Positions 25,970 through 33,086 of a stretch of 64,000 nt of DNA are shown piece by piece. Position 1 is the first letter of the stretch; every line of letters starts with the position of its first letter. A program made the position numbers and the translations under genes. This DNA is from Salinimicrobium soli. Its GTDB lineage: Bacteria; Bacteroidota; Bacteroidia; Flavobacteriales; Flavobacteriaceae. The stretch covers positions 434,001-498,000 of the forward strand of contig NZ_JBLUWW010000001.1 of assembly GCF_048323655.1 (NCBI RefSeq). The letters are read 5' to 3'. The notes beneath the pieces were generated by a model that had not been told where the DNA came from, did not search any database, and worked only from the letters and a program-made list of their open reading frames with translations.

Positions 25970-26563
25970 ATGTTTACAGGCATCATAGAAGAACTGGGCC
26001 AGATTAAAGACCTGAGATCCAGTGATGGCAATCTCCATATAAGTGTAAAAGCCGAAATGGCACCCGAATTAAAGATCGACCAGAGCGTTGCCCACAATGG
26101 GGTGTGCCTGACGGTAGTTTCTAAGGATAGTGATACTTATACGGTAACTGCAATTGAAGAGACCCTTCAGAAAACAAATCTGGGAGAACTTAAGAAAGGA
26201 GATGCCGTAAATCTTGAGCGTGGGATGCAACTGGGGGCACGTTTAGACGGACATATTGTTCAGGGACATGTTGATCAAACAGCTACCTGTACTAAAGTTA
26301 CCCGCAATGACGGAAGTTGGATCTTCACCTTTGAATACGACCCCGGAGCACAAAATATTACCATTGAAAAAGGATCTATTACCGTTGACGGAGTAAGCCT
26401 TACCGTGGTAAATTCCAAACGGAATGAATTTAGCGTTGCCATCATCCCCTTTACTTATGAACATACCACCTTCAAATATTACAGGGAAGGCACAAAAGTG
26501 AACCTGGAATTTGATGTAATTGGTAAATACGTAAAACGGCTTACAGAATTTAAGCTCGTTTAA
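25970..26563 (+). CDS. ribE: Riboflavin synthase alpha subunit
   Basis: This 197-residue enzyme dismutates two 6,7-dimethyl-8-ribityllumazines to riboflavin. Two internal lumazine-binding repeats are visible, each starting with the family pattern: MFTGIIEELGQI...HNGVCLTV (1-97) and GHIVQGHVDQTA...VDGVSLTV (98-190). The length is normal. It converges with the small PID-CTERM-like gene, overlapping it by 4 bases at the stops. I see no FMN riboswitch upstream. Confidence 0.96.
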   Translation: MFTGIIEELGQIKDLRSSDGNLHISVKAEMAPELKIDQSVAHNGVCLTVVSKDSDTYTVTAIEETLQKTNLGELKKGDAVNLERGMQLGARLDGHIVQGHVDQTATCTKVTRNDGSWIFTFEYDPGAQNITIEKGSITVDGVSLTVVNSKRNEFSVAIIPFTYEHTTFKYYREGTKVNLEFDVIGKYVKRLTEFKLV

Positions 26564-26841
26564 TGAGTTTCCTCCCTTCGCTTTTTAACCGCGACTAATT
26601 TTACAGACCCCAGCACCATTCCCGCAAGAAAAAGAGGCGCGAGATAATCGTTAATAGGTAAACACAAACCCGGTGGTGGGGGTACTCCCGTTCCTGTCTC
26701 TTCATCTGAAGAAGAGCAGGGAGGATTTTGAGTAGTCGAATCTGAACTGGGCGGTGGAGGATCTGTGGCGGCATTAGAAGCCACCCCGCACACCAAAAAA
26801 ACACCTGTTATTAATGATATGATTTTTCCTCTTTTCAACAT
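26560..26841 (-). CDS. Small PID-CTERM-like sorted surface protein
   Basis: This 93-residue protein has a signal peptide, a Pro/Ser/Thr-rich secreted core (DPPPPSSDSTTQNPPCS) and a C-terminal PPPPGLCLPINDYLAPLF, a hydrophobic helix and a basic tail KKRREETH. That tripartite end (short motif, helix, basic tail) is the layout of exosortase-type sorting signals. It closely resembles PID-CTERM proteins known from flavobacteria, with PIN in place of PID. It is a paralogue of the next gene (26926-27237). The sorting enzyme is not in this window. Function is unknown. Confidence 0.7.
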   Translation of the reverse strand: MLKRGKIISLITGVFLVCGVASNAATDPPPPSSDSTTQNPPCSSSDEETGTGVPPPPGLCLPINDYLAPLFLAGMVLGSVKLVAVKKRREETH

Positions 26842-26925
26842 CGCCTTTCAAAAGGCAATATTAAAAAAAGATATGGAGAAACGACACTTTATCGATTATT
26901 TTAGCATTTCGTCGATGGGGTGATC

Positions 26926-27237
26926 TTATTTAGCTGTCTCTAAACTTTTGGATTTACTCCGTTTTTCCATGGCATAAATCTTATAGGCACCCAGAAGTAT
27001 CCCGGTAAAAAACAGGGGTATGAGATAGTCATTAATTGGAAGGCAAAGTCCGGGTGGTGGCGGTGGCGGACTACCGTTGCCATTGCCGGGAAGGGTTCCG
27101 GGGTCACAAGGCGGGGGTCTTCTTCCGTTTCCGTCAGCCTGGGGAGGAGGTGGATTATGTCCGCCCTGACTGTAAACACCAAAGCTCATGCAGATCAATG
27201 CCAGCGCCAAAAAGATATATTTTACTTTTTTCCCCAT
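26926..27237 (-). CDS. Small PID-CTERM-like sorted surface protein, paralogue
   Basis: This 103-residue protein has a signal peptide (MGKKVKYIFLALALICMSFG, cleavage near YSQ), a Gly/Pro/Asn-rich core with runs of Pro, then PPPGLCLPINDYLIPLFFTG and a basic tail MEKRSKSKSLETAK. The 16 residues around GLCLPINDYL-PLF are nearly identical to those of the upstream-strand neighbour at 26560-26841, while the cores differ. That is what tandem duplication with selection on the sorting signal would give. The 84-base gap suggests they are co-transcribed. Confidence 0.7.
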   Translation of the reverse strand: MGKKVKYIFLALALICMSFGVYSQGGHNPPPPQADGNGRRPPPCDPGTLPGNGNGSPPPPPPGLCLPINDYLIPLFFTGILLGAYKIYAMEKRSKSKSLETAK

Positions 27238-27493
27238 ATGCCGAAAGTAATCCTAATTTCGAAGCATTTCTCTATCTGCTCAATTAAAAAAGAGGTCGTT
27301 AAAACACTCTGCCACAGTACCAAAAATAGGAAATTTAATAGTGCTTTCATATAAAGCACTTTAAATCCTAGAAATTTCCTACATAATTTAACGCTCTCTT
27401 ATGATTTGAAGTATCCCTATTTCTTAAAATGCATTAAGAACAATACCCTTTAAAATGACATTTTTTGTTATTTTTTCAGCAAATGCAAAAAAT

Positions 27494-28558
27494 ATGACCA
27501 GGAAAATTTTTCTGTACTGTATTCTCTCTCTCCTGTTCTCAGGATCCATTTTCGCACAGGATAGCCTTTCGGAAAAGAAAAAACTTACAATAGGAATCAC
27601 CGAAGCTCCACCTTTTGTGGTGAAGGAAAAGGGAGAATTCACCGGCCTCAGTATCAAATCCTGGGATATGGTGAACGAGAAATTTGGAGCCGACTTCGTC
27701 TTCAAAGAATATAGTTCTTTAGGAGAATTACTTTCCGCTGTAGAAAAAGGAGAGGTCGACCTCAGCATTAATCCAATTACGGTCACCGACCAGCGAATGC
27801 AAAAAATGGAATTTTCCCAACCCTATTTTATTTCCCACACCGGCATCGCCAAGCGCAAGGAGTCTTCCTTCTGGAAATATCTAATGAATATTATTAGCTG
27901 GAATTTTCTTTCGGCCATTCTTATCCTAGTGAGCGTAATCTTCGCATTTGGCTTTCTGGTCTGGATCTTTGAAAGACGGGGCAATAATGAGGAATTTTCC
28001 AAAGGAGGAAGGGGAATTCTGCAGGGCTTCTGGTGGAGCGCGGTAACCATGACCACAGTGGGATATGGAGATAAATCTCCGCGTACTTTTGGAGGAAGGT
28101 TCATCGGGTTTATCTGGATGTTCCTTGCAATAATAATGATCTCCAGCCTTACGGCCGGAATCGCTTCTTCACTGACCGTTCAGAATATGCAGGATGAGAT
28201 CACTTCTATTGAAGATCTCAGAAAATTTGAGACGACCACCGTTGAGAGTTCCAGTGCCGAAGAGTTGCTGGAGCAGTATGGGATCGATTCAGAAAAAGTT
28301 TTAAATGCGCAGGAAGGGTTCGAGAAAATAAGCAAAGGAGAAACGCAACTTTTTATTTATGACCAACCCATACTTAGCTATTATATAGAGCAAAATAATC
28401 TGGGGGATGAATTAGAGGTTCTGCAAAAGACCATCAAAAAAGATTATTACAGCTATAGTTTTCCAAAAGGATCACCTGTGGTAAAGGAAATAGATCCCAT
28501 TCTGGTGGGTACGCTCAAAACCATTAAATGGAATACGCTTATTAAAGATTATAAATAA
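27494..28558 (+). CDS. GluR0-like ligand-gated potassium channel
   Basis: This protein has 354 residues from ATG 27494, which begins a proper signal peptide (residues 1-22). Order: periplasmic binding lobe 1 (30-120, with the ligand Arg in TDQRMQKMEFSQPYF at R101), TM1 (about 134-159), a re-entrant pore with the potassium filter TTVGYGD (187-193), TM2 (about 204-225) and binding lobe 2 (236-350). That order matches prokaryotic ionotropic glutamate receptors such as GluR0, where amino-acid binding opens a K+ pore. It is therefore an inner-membrane channel gated by a periplasmic solute. The ligand is unknown. It stands alone. Confidence 0.87.
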   Translation: MTRKIFLYCILSLLFSGSIFAQDSLSEKKKLTIGITEAPPFVVKEKGEFTGLSIKSWDMVNEKFGADFVFKEYSSLGELLSAVEKGEVDLSINPITVTDQRMQKMEFSQPYFISHTGIAKRKESSFWKYLMNIISWNFLSAILILVSVIFAFGFLVWIFERRGNNEEFSKGGRGILQGFWWSAVTMTTVGYGDKSPRTFGGRFIGFIWMFLAIIMISSLTAGIASSLTVQNMQDEITSIEDLRKFETTTVESSSAEELLEQYGIDSEKVLNAQEGFEKISKGETQLFIYDQPILSYYIEQNNLGDELEVLQKTIKKDYYSYSFPKGSPVVKEIDPILVGTLKTIKWNTLIKDYK

Positions 28559-28620
28559 AATTTCCCGAAAGGTTGTTCATCCCAGGCTGTCCATTCTAGC
28601 TCAAGAACACAACTAAAAAA

Positions 28621-28634
28621 TTAGTTTAAACTAA
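28621..28634. promoter_or_regulatory. Operator-like palindrome TTAGTTTAAACTAA
   Basis: This perfect 14-base palindrome lies 10 bases upstream of the -7 element at 28644, over the place where the -33 contact should be. A regulator binding here would compete with RNA polymerase. Confidence 0.4.
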
Positions 28635-28643
28635 AAATTTAGG

Positions 28644-28651
28644 TATATTTG
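28644..28651 (+). promoter_or_regulatory. -7 element for the secreted protein gene
   Basis: TATATTTG matches TAnnTTTG exactly, about 25 bases before the ATG at 28677. TTAG at 28621 is 19 bp upstream as a weak -33. Confidence 0.5.
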
Positions 28652-28676
28652 AAATCCATTTTTTAAAACATTCATT

Positions 28677-29429
28677 ATGGACAGAATTATTACCAGCCTT
28701 TTATTCATACTTTTTGCCGGTGTGGTGCACTCTCAATGTGACCTTACTTCCAATTATGAGGAGGTCTTTGATCTCAAGAAAGAACAATATGGTGACCGTA
28801 CCATGATGGTACCCTCGGTTAAGGAGGTTCCGCAGAGTAAATGCTTTTCAGACGTGGTTAATGGAAACAGGCAGTTTTTTTATTACCTGCTTACGAATTT
28901 TACTGATCGTGAGGAAATTAATGAGTTAAAGAATTTAGATGAGGCAGCTGTAATAAGGAGTGAATTTTATGACCTTCTGAAAAACAATACCAGCTTTAAT
29001 GAGGTACTCAAAAAACTTTCGGTCGAGAAAAAAGACAGTGTGTCTATGGACCAACTGCTAAATGTGGCGGTAAAGTACTTCAACATAAAAGGTATAACTC
29101 CCGAAGGTAATTATAAAGCCAAGGTTTGTGGCGGTCTCAACGGAATAGAACAAACTCTGGCCGAGCGCAAACCCCACCTGGAGGCTTTCGCCTTTTCCAC
29201 CATCCTGGAGCACCTTGATTCCGACGAAAATAATATGTACCAGGAGCTGGTTGCAGGGGTTAAGGAACTGTATAAGGTGGAGCTTGGCACCAGCAATGAA
29301 GAAAAATTGTTACGGGCACAGGGGGCTCTTTACATGATCATGCGGAACAATGAATCACTTAAAAACCTGTTGAGATCTGAATACGACAAGAAAAAGGCAT
29401 TTTTGCCATTCGTCCTGATCGAAAGCTAA
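28677..29429 (+). CDS. Unknown secreted protein
   Basis: This 250-residue protein has a clear signal peptide (MDRIITSLLFILFAGVVHSQ) and then a soluble, mostly helical domain with two Cys (CDLTSNYEEVFDLK and PQSKCFSDVV) plus KVCGGLNGIEQTL. I recognise no family motif and no catalytic pattern. It has its own promoter with an operator-like palindrome and its own terminator (29478-29505), so it is probably a single regulated gene. It is likely periplasmic. Confidence 0.7.
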   Translation: MDRIITSLLFILFAGVVHSQCDLTSNYEEVFDLKKEQYGDRTMMVPSVKEVPQSKCFSDVVNGNRQFFYYLLTNFTDREEINELKNLDEAAVIRSEFYDLLKNNTSFNEVLKKLSVEKKDSVSMDQLLNVAVKYFNIKGITPEGNYKAKVCGGLNGIEQTLAERKPHLEAFAFSTILEHLDSDENNMYQELVAGVKELYKVELGTSNEEKLLRAQGALYMIMRNNESLKNLLRSEYDKKKAFLPFVLIES

Positions 29430-29477
29430 CCGTTTCTATAAAGTGTCAAATAAATCGGCTTTTTTACCCGGGAAAAG

Positions 29478-29505
29478 ATCTGTTGGACCTCAACAGATTT
29501 TTTTT
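29478..29505 (+). terminator. Terminator of the secreted protein gene
   Basis: ATCTGTTG (29478-29485) pairs perfectly with CAACAGAT (29491-29498), loop GACCT, followed by a run of T to 29505. Confidence 0.87.
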
Positions 29506-29609
29506 GTTAAACCCTTCAGGACTAAGCAAACAATTTCAGATTTTTGACATCTCAAACTGCAGGTTCTTTTCCGAGGAAAAAGCCGCAGAAGAGGAATACA
29601 AAGAAACCT

Positions 29610-29945
29610 ATGGAAGATAATACTTATAAAGTGATTCAAGCTGCTGAAGTGGTAATGCTAATTATCCAGAATGAAGGCCAGATGGAACACAGTCTGGAAG
29701 ATCTTTCTGAATTTCAACCCGCCTATGAGCTGCTGCTGTCGCTGAATATTATTCAGGACCGGGACGAGCTATTAGTGCCCGGACCAAATTTTGAACGTGC
29801 TTCCAAACTGGGGGTTAAGGAATACTTACGGAGAAAAGAACTGGCAGATCAAAAACCGTCCAACCGCAACAAGTGGGTAGCGGGAATTGCGGGCGGAGCA
29901 TTACTGGCCGCCGTAGGATATCTGCTTCGCCCGGGAAGAAATTAA
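29610..29945 (+). CDS. Small hypothetical protein with C-terminal membrane anchor
   Basis: This protein has 111 residues from ATG 29610. The 22 upstream residues in frame are basic and unlike a start, and ATG 29610 gives MEDNTYKVIQAAEVVML. The N-terminal 75 residues look like a compact helical, possibly winged-helix, domain (IIQNEGQMEHSLEDL, AYELLLSLNIIQDRDELLV). A basic stretch, a single membrane helix (WVAGIAGGALLAAVGYLL) and RPGRN end it. I do not recognise a family. It converges with the BLUF gene 65 bases downstream. Confidence 0.6.
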   Translation: MEDNTYKVIQAAEVVMLIIQNEGQMEHSLEDLSEFQPAYELLLSLNIIQDRDELLVPGPNFERASKLGVKEYLRRKELADQKPSNRNKWVAGIAGGALLAAVGYLLRPGRN

Positions 29946-30010
29946 TTTTAAGGCAAGATTTTTTTGCCTTTGGACTGAAAGGATTCCGAAAGGTTTTACC
30001 CCAAAAATCT

Positions 30011-30424
30011 TTAAAGCAACTGGGTATCTATAAAGGAACCCATGATAACTTTGATCTGTTGTTGCACCTGAGACTCCATACCCTTTACCGCCTCCAAATA
30101 GGTTTGGATCAGTTCGGGTTTTGAGAAACGCTGATTGTGCAGGTTGTCCACCATATAACCGTTCAGAGAACCTTTCTCCACATCTTTGCCTACCACCTGT
30201 ATGATATCATTATGCCGCGGATCGTTTTTGATCTTGACGAAAAGTTCCAGTACCCTGGCTTTTTCACCTTCAAGCACCTGGAAAAAATGCCCGTCAGAGT
30301 AAAGAAGAACCCCCTTGATATCTTTTTCACTATTCCATTCCTGCCACTTTTCCAAAAGCTCCTCAATCTTGGAAGTATTTAGTTCACTACTGGCAGTACT
30401 CACATAACAGATCACGTGTTGCAT
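30011..30424 (-). CDS. BLUF-domain blue-light sensor
   Basis: This 137-residue protein is essentially one BLUF domain, which binds FAD and senses blue light. The photoactive residues are present with exactly the spacing of AppA (Y21, N45, Q63): here Y7 in ICYVS, N31 in EWNSEKDIKG and Q49 in FFQVLEGE. The family core GVLLYSDGHFFQVLEG and DPRHNDI are also seen. There is no output domain; a C-terminal helical segment (about 95-137) may contact a partner protein. It is a short stand-alone BLUF. No partner is obvious among its neighbours. Confidence 0.9.
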   Translation of the reverse strand: MQHVICYVSTASSELNTSKIEELLEKWQEWNSEKDIKGVLLYSDGHFFQVLEGEKARVLELFVKIKNDPRHNDIIQVVGKDVEKGSLNGYMVDNLHNQRFSKPELIQTYLEAVKGMESQVQQQIKVIMGSFIDTQLL

Positions 30425-30508
30425 AACAACCTTTTTTCAAATATTCCCCAAGTTAAAAAAGACGGAAGCAAGATCTATTAAGGTTGTCTTAATTGTTAGA
30501 CCGACCCG

Positions 30509-30898
30509 TCAAAAAGCCTTTTTCCTAAATGATTTCTTAAGGAATATTTCAGTTAAAAAGGCAATCGCGCCGCCCAGCAGGTACAGCAGAAGATCCCCAA
30601 AGTCGAAGTGATTTCCAAGTATAGTCACAGCAACAGGATTTCCCTGCAACCCCAGCTTCCCAACGAGATCGAATGCCTGCAGCCCTTCCAGAAGGAACGC
30701 AAAAAGAAGCACTCCAAAAATGGCATTTTTGACAGGCATTTTGAGGAAGCTTTTCAGCAGGCAATACAAAAAGATGACCACGAGCACATCGCCTCCGTAA
30801 GGCCTTATTATGGTATCACTAACATACACTGCAATGAATACGAGCAGCAGGAAGAGCAGAAGAGCAGCGAAAAAATAGCTTTTTTGGAAGGTGAGCAT
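30509..30898 (-). CDS. DUF2809 family membrane protein
   Basis: This protein has 129 residues from ATG 30898; an ATG 10 codons upstream is possible. About four hydrophobic segments are present, with the DUF2809 signature SDTIIRPYGGDVLVVIFLY in the first half and GNHFDFGDLLLYLLGG in the second. The function is unknown. A perfect copy of the window's repeated palindrome (30714-30732) lies inside the frame and encodes VKNAIFG, so the repeat is tolerated in a reading frame. Confidence 0.82.
   Translation of the reverse strand: MLTFQKSYFFAALLLFLLLVFIAVYVSDTIIRPYGGDVLVVIFLYCLLKSFLKMPVKNAIFGVLLFAFLLEGLQAFDLVGKLGLQGNPVAVTILGNHFDFGDLLLYLLGGAIAFLTEIFLKKSFRKKAF
30714..30732. repeat. Palindrome copy inside the DUF2809 gene
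   Basis: CCAAAAATGGCATTTTTGA carries the perfect 15-base core at 30716-30730. Read on the minus strand in frame it codes for Lys-Asn-Ala-Ile-Phe. Confidence 0.75.
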
Positions 30899-30963
30899 GA
30901 AAAGGGAACTAAAGCTGAAAGATACCAAAAACTGCCAACAGCCTGAATTTTTAATTATGAAAC

Positions 30964-30992
30964 AAAAAAGCCTTTCAAAATTGAAAGGCTTT
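30964..30992 (-). terminator. Terminator of the PepSY-like lipoprotein gene
   Basis: AAAGCCTTTCAA (30967-30978) pairs perfectly with TTGAAAGGCTTT (30981-30992). The A run at 30964-30969 gives the minus-strand U tract. Confidence 0.85.
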
Positions 30993-31016
30993 CTATTTAT
31001 TAGTTTTTATAGATCA

Positions 31017-31748
31017 TTAATCATCTTCGCCTTCGTCCTCTCCGTTTCCATCTTCTGCACTAAGGAAATTCCCTTGCTGATCGAATTCAAGTTCAACTCC
31101 GTTATTCAGAGTTACTTCATAACCGTCATCATCCATCTCGGCTTCGATGATCACTGTACCTGCATAGTTCAGGGCGATGTAATCCAATATTGCTTGAGGT
31201 AATTGTGAGGGATCGATGTCTTCTTCGTTCTCCCCCTGGTCGTCGTCATTTTCATCCTGCGCCTGACCCAGGAAATTACCATTTCCGTCGAAGATGAGTT
31301 CCACATCGTTACTCAATTCAATTTCGTAATGGCCGTTATTTTCCAACTCCGCTTCTTCAATAGTGGCACCGGGGTAATACTTGTTTATGAAATCCAGAAT
31401 ATTCTGAGGGAGGGCAGACGGATCTATGTCTTCATCCCCAAATTCATTGTCATCGTCATCGACCCCTAAAAATTCTCCCTGCGAGTTAAATACCAGTTCG
31501 GTATGATCGCTTAGATAAACTTCGTAGTTCTGATTATCTTCAATTTCAGCTTCAATAATGGTAAGACCGGGATAATTCTCAGTTACATAATCCAGAATGC
31601 TTTGAGGTAAGGTCGCTGTTCTTACATGCGTATCTGCTGAAAATGCTACAGCATTCAGGTTGGGTTCAGTGGTATCATCACTTTCAGAACATGCCTGAAA
31701 GATCATAAAGACACCCAGTAGTCCCATTGAAAATTTGAATTTATTCAT
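31017..31748 (-). CDS. Lipoprotein with three PepSY-like repeats
   Basis: This 243-residue protein has a lipoprotein signal whose lipobox FQAC puts the lipid on C20. Three tandem repeats of about 48 residues follow (47-95, 113-161, 183-230), each of the form LPQxILDY...YPG...IEAE...YEV.L...ELxFxxxGxFL. This is the PepSY-like (BLIP-like, DUF2874) fold common in Bacteroidota secreted proteins. Very acidic linkers (DDDDNEFGDEDIDPS) separate the repeats and may bind cations. The function of the family is not established. It has its own terminator. Confidence 0.85.
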   Translation of the reverse strand: MNKFKFSMGLLGVFMIFQACSESDDTTEPNLNAVAFSADTHVRTATLPQSILDYVTENYPGLTIIEAEIEDNQNYEVYLSDHTELVFNSQGEFLGVDDDDNEFGDEDIDPSALPQNILDFINKYYPGATIEEAELENNGHYEIELSNDVELIFDGNGNFLGQAQDENDDDQGENEEDIDPSQLPQAILDYIALNYAGTVIIEAEMDDDGYEVTLNNGVELEFDQQGNFLSAEDGNGEDEGEDD

Positions 31749-31892
31749 AACCAGCTGCTTTTTGTTTTGTTTCCCTAAAATAACGCCTCTTCCCGAAACA
31801 CATTGTGTGGCCGGTGATAAAGAATTCTTAAGGTTTTGATCTGAAGCGAATTAAAAGCTATGGATTGATTTGCCGTAACCTCCAAAAAAGCA

Positions 31893-31921
31893 ATAAAAAA
31901 ACCCCGTCTTTCGACGAGGTT
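31893..31921 (-). terminator. Terminator after the tRNA
   Basis: AACCCCGTC (31900-31908) pairs with GACGAGGTT (31913-31921) with one mismatch around TTTC. The A run before it gives a U tract on the minus strand, 6 bases past the tRNA 3' end. Confidence 0.75.
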
Positions 31922-31926
31922 GTCTG

Positions 31927-32000
31927 TGGTCCCACCTGGGCTCGAACCAGGGACCACCTGATTATGAGTCAGGTGCTCTAACCAACTGAGCTATAGGACC
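31927..32000 (-). tRNA. tRNA with CAU anticodon (tRNA-Met or lysidine tRNA-Ile2)
   Basis: This is a 74-base cloverleaf on the minus strand. The acceptor GGTCCTA pairs with TGGGACC (one wobble), the D arm is GCTC...GAGC, the anticodon stem is CCTGA/TCAGG with loop CTCATAA (CAT), the T arm contains GGTTCGAGC, and the discriminator is A. The CCA end is not encoded. The CAT anticodon leaves elongator Met or Ile2 (read AUA after TilS modification). The arms do not fit initiator tRNA. I cannot separate Met from Ile2 by eye. Confidence 0.93.
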
Positions 32001-32004
32001 GTTT

Positions 32005-32045
32005 GGTGCTCTAACCCCCCGACGTTTCGGGAGAGCTATAGGACC
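32005..32045 (-). pseudogene. Duplicated 5' half of the tRNA with a replaced D loop
   Basis: Four bases upstream of the tRNA, the minus strand repeats its 5' part: GGTCCTATAGCTC (32045-32033), then a new GC-rich hairpin (CCCGA...TCGGG) in place of the D loop, then GTTAGAGCACC. There is no anticodon arm, T arm or 3' acceptor strand, so it is not a functional tRNA. Confidence 0.75.
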
Positions 32046-32133
32046 GGCTCAATTAACTTGAGAGGGCGCAAATTTATACAATAATCCTTTACTCAGCAAG
32101 GAATAAATTTACATTCTTACACCAGCCGCACTG

Positions 32134-32538
32134 CTATTCTTTGATCTCCTGGCATAATTCCACCAGCACCCCATTCGAAGACTTCGGATGTAAGAAAGCA
32201 ACCAGCTTATTATCAGCTCCTTTTTTGGGCTCTTCGTTCAGCAGCACAAAACCTTCGTTCTTCAGCCGCTCCATTTCAGCCTTGATATCTTCCACTCCGA
32301 AAGCGATGTGGTGTATGCCCTCTCCTTTCTTCTCCAGGAATTTCGCTATAGGACTGTCATCACGGGTGGCGCCTAAAAGTTCTATCTTGCTCTCTCCCAC
32401 CCTGTAAAATGCGGTTTCCACTCCTTCGCTTTCCACCTTTTCGGTCTTATAGCATTCGGTGTTCAATAGGGTCTCATATGTCTTCCCCGCCTGTTCCAGG
32501 TCTTTGACAGCTATTCCTATATGTTCTATCTTGTTCAT
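32134..32538 (-). CDS. mce: Methylmalonyl-CoA epimerase
   Basis: This 134-residue VOC-fold enzyme inverts (R)/(S)-methylmalonyl-CoA in propionate and odd-chain metabolism. It starts MNKIEHIGIAVKDLEQAG; metal ligands are H7 (IEHIGIAV), H81 or its neighbour in GEGIHHIAFGVED, and the C-terminal Glu of GVLVELCQ. The length is typical. It sits alone between the tRNA and heptad-type repeats. The mutase genes are not in the window. Confidence 0.92.
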   Translation of the reverse strand: MNKIEHIGIAVKDLEQAGKTYETLLNTECYKTEKVESEGVETAFYRVGESKIELLGATRDDSPIAKFLEKKGEGIHHIAFGVEDIKAEMERLKNEGFVLLNEEPKKGADNKLVAFLHPKSSNGVLVELCQEIKE

Positions 32539-32550
32539 GGTTATTTATTA

Positions 32551-32637
32551 TTGGTGAATGGTTAATTGGTTAATTGGTGATTGGTGATTAGATAATTGGA
32601 AAGCTAAAGGCTAAGAGCCAACAGCTAATAGCTATAT
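32551..32637. repeat. Heptad-type tandem repeats between mce and rbfA
   Basis: There are two blocks. The first (32551-32600) repeats GGTGAAT/GGTTAATT units with a 7-8 base period. The second (32603-32637) is five strict heptads: GCTAAAG, GCTAAGA, GCCAACA, GCTAATA, GCTATAT. Confidence 0.75.
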
Positions 32638-32684
32638 AAAACGAATTTAAGAATAATCATTTTTAAAAATGCTATTTTTGCAGT

Positions 32685-33080
32685 ATGGAAGAAACGAACA
32701 GACAGAAAAAAATAGGAGGAGTGATCCAGCGCGATTTGGCTGACATACTCCAGTCTCACTTAAGGGACGCGGGGAAGATGGGGATATTGATATCAGTTTC
32801 TAAAGTAAAGGTCACCACAGATCTTTCGCAGGCCAAGGCTTACCTCAGCATCTTTCCGGCGAAGAACGCCAAGGAGATCCTGGAAGAGCTTAATATATTA
32901 AAGCCGAAGATAAAGCACGAAGTGGCCCAGCGCACCAAGCATCAGCTGCGCAGGATGCCGAACCTGGAATTCTTTATAGATGATTCCCTGGACTACATTG
33001 AGAATATCGAAAAGTCCATGAAAGGGGAAGACAATCCTATCGAGCAACCGGACCTGCTTTCCCGACGGAAAAAATCATAA
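32685..33080 (+). CDS. rbfA: Ribosome-binding factor A
   Basis: This 131-residue KH-fold protein matures the 5' end of 16S rRNA in the 30S subunit. It contains ADILQSHLRDAG, VKVTTDLSQAKAYLSIFP (the typical 'VxvspDLsxAkVyvs' strand) and the C-terminal RTKHQLRRMPNLEFFIDDSL. The LolC/E-like permease gene starts 6 bases after its stop, so both are one transcript. Confidence 0.94.
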   Translation: MEETNRQKKIGGVIQRDLADILQSHLRDAGKMGILISVSKVKVTTDLSQAKAYLSIFPAKNAKEILEELNILKPKIKHEVAQRTKHQLRRMPNLEFFIDDSLDYIENIEKSMKGEDNPIEQPDLLSRRKKS

Positions 33081-33086
33081 GCTCCT

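Noticed and set aside
25910..26038. N-terminal extension of pdxA to 26038
   Set aside because: It would overlap the ribE start and run through a -7 promoter element; the ATG at 25909 begins the conserved enzyme sequence.
26843..26858. GCCTTTCAAAAGGC hairpin before the PID-CTERM-like gene
   Set aside because: Six base pairs with a 2-base loop and no T run; probably chance in an AT-rich spacer.
31775..31957. A 60-codon minus-strand frame next to the tRNA
   Set aside because: It starts inside the tRNA gene and reads through its terminator; no protein signal is seen.
32673..32680. TATTTTTG as a -7 promoter element for rbfA
   Set aside because: It is only 4 bases before the ATG and is part of a palindrome copy, so a transcript would start inside the gene.
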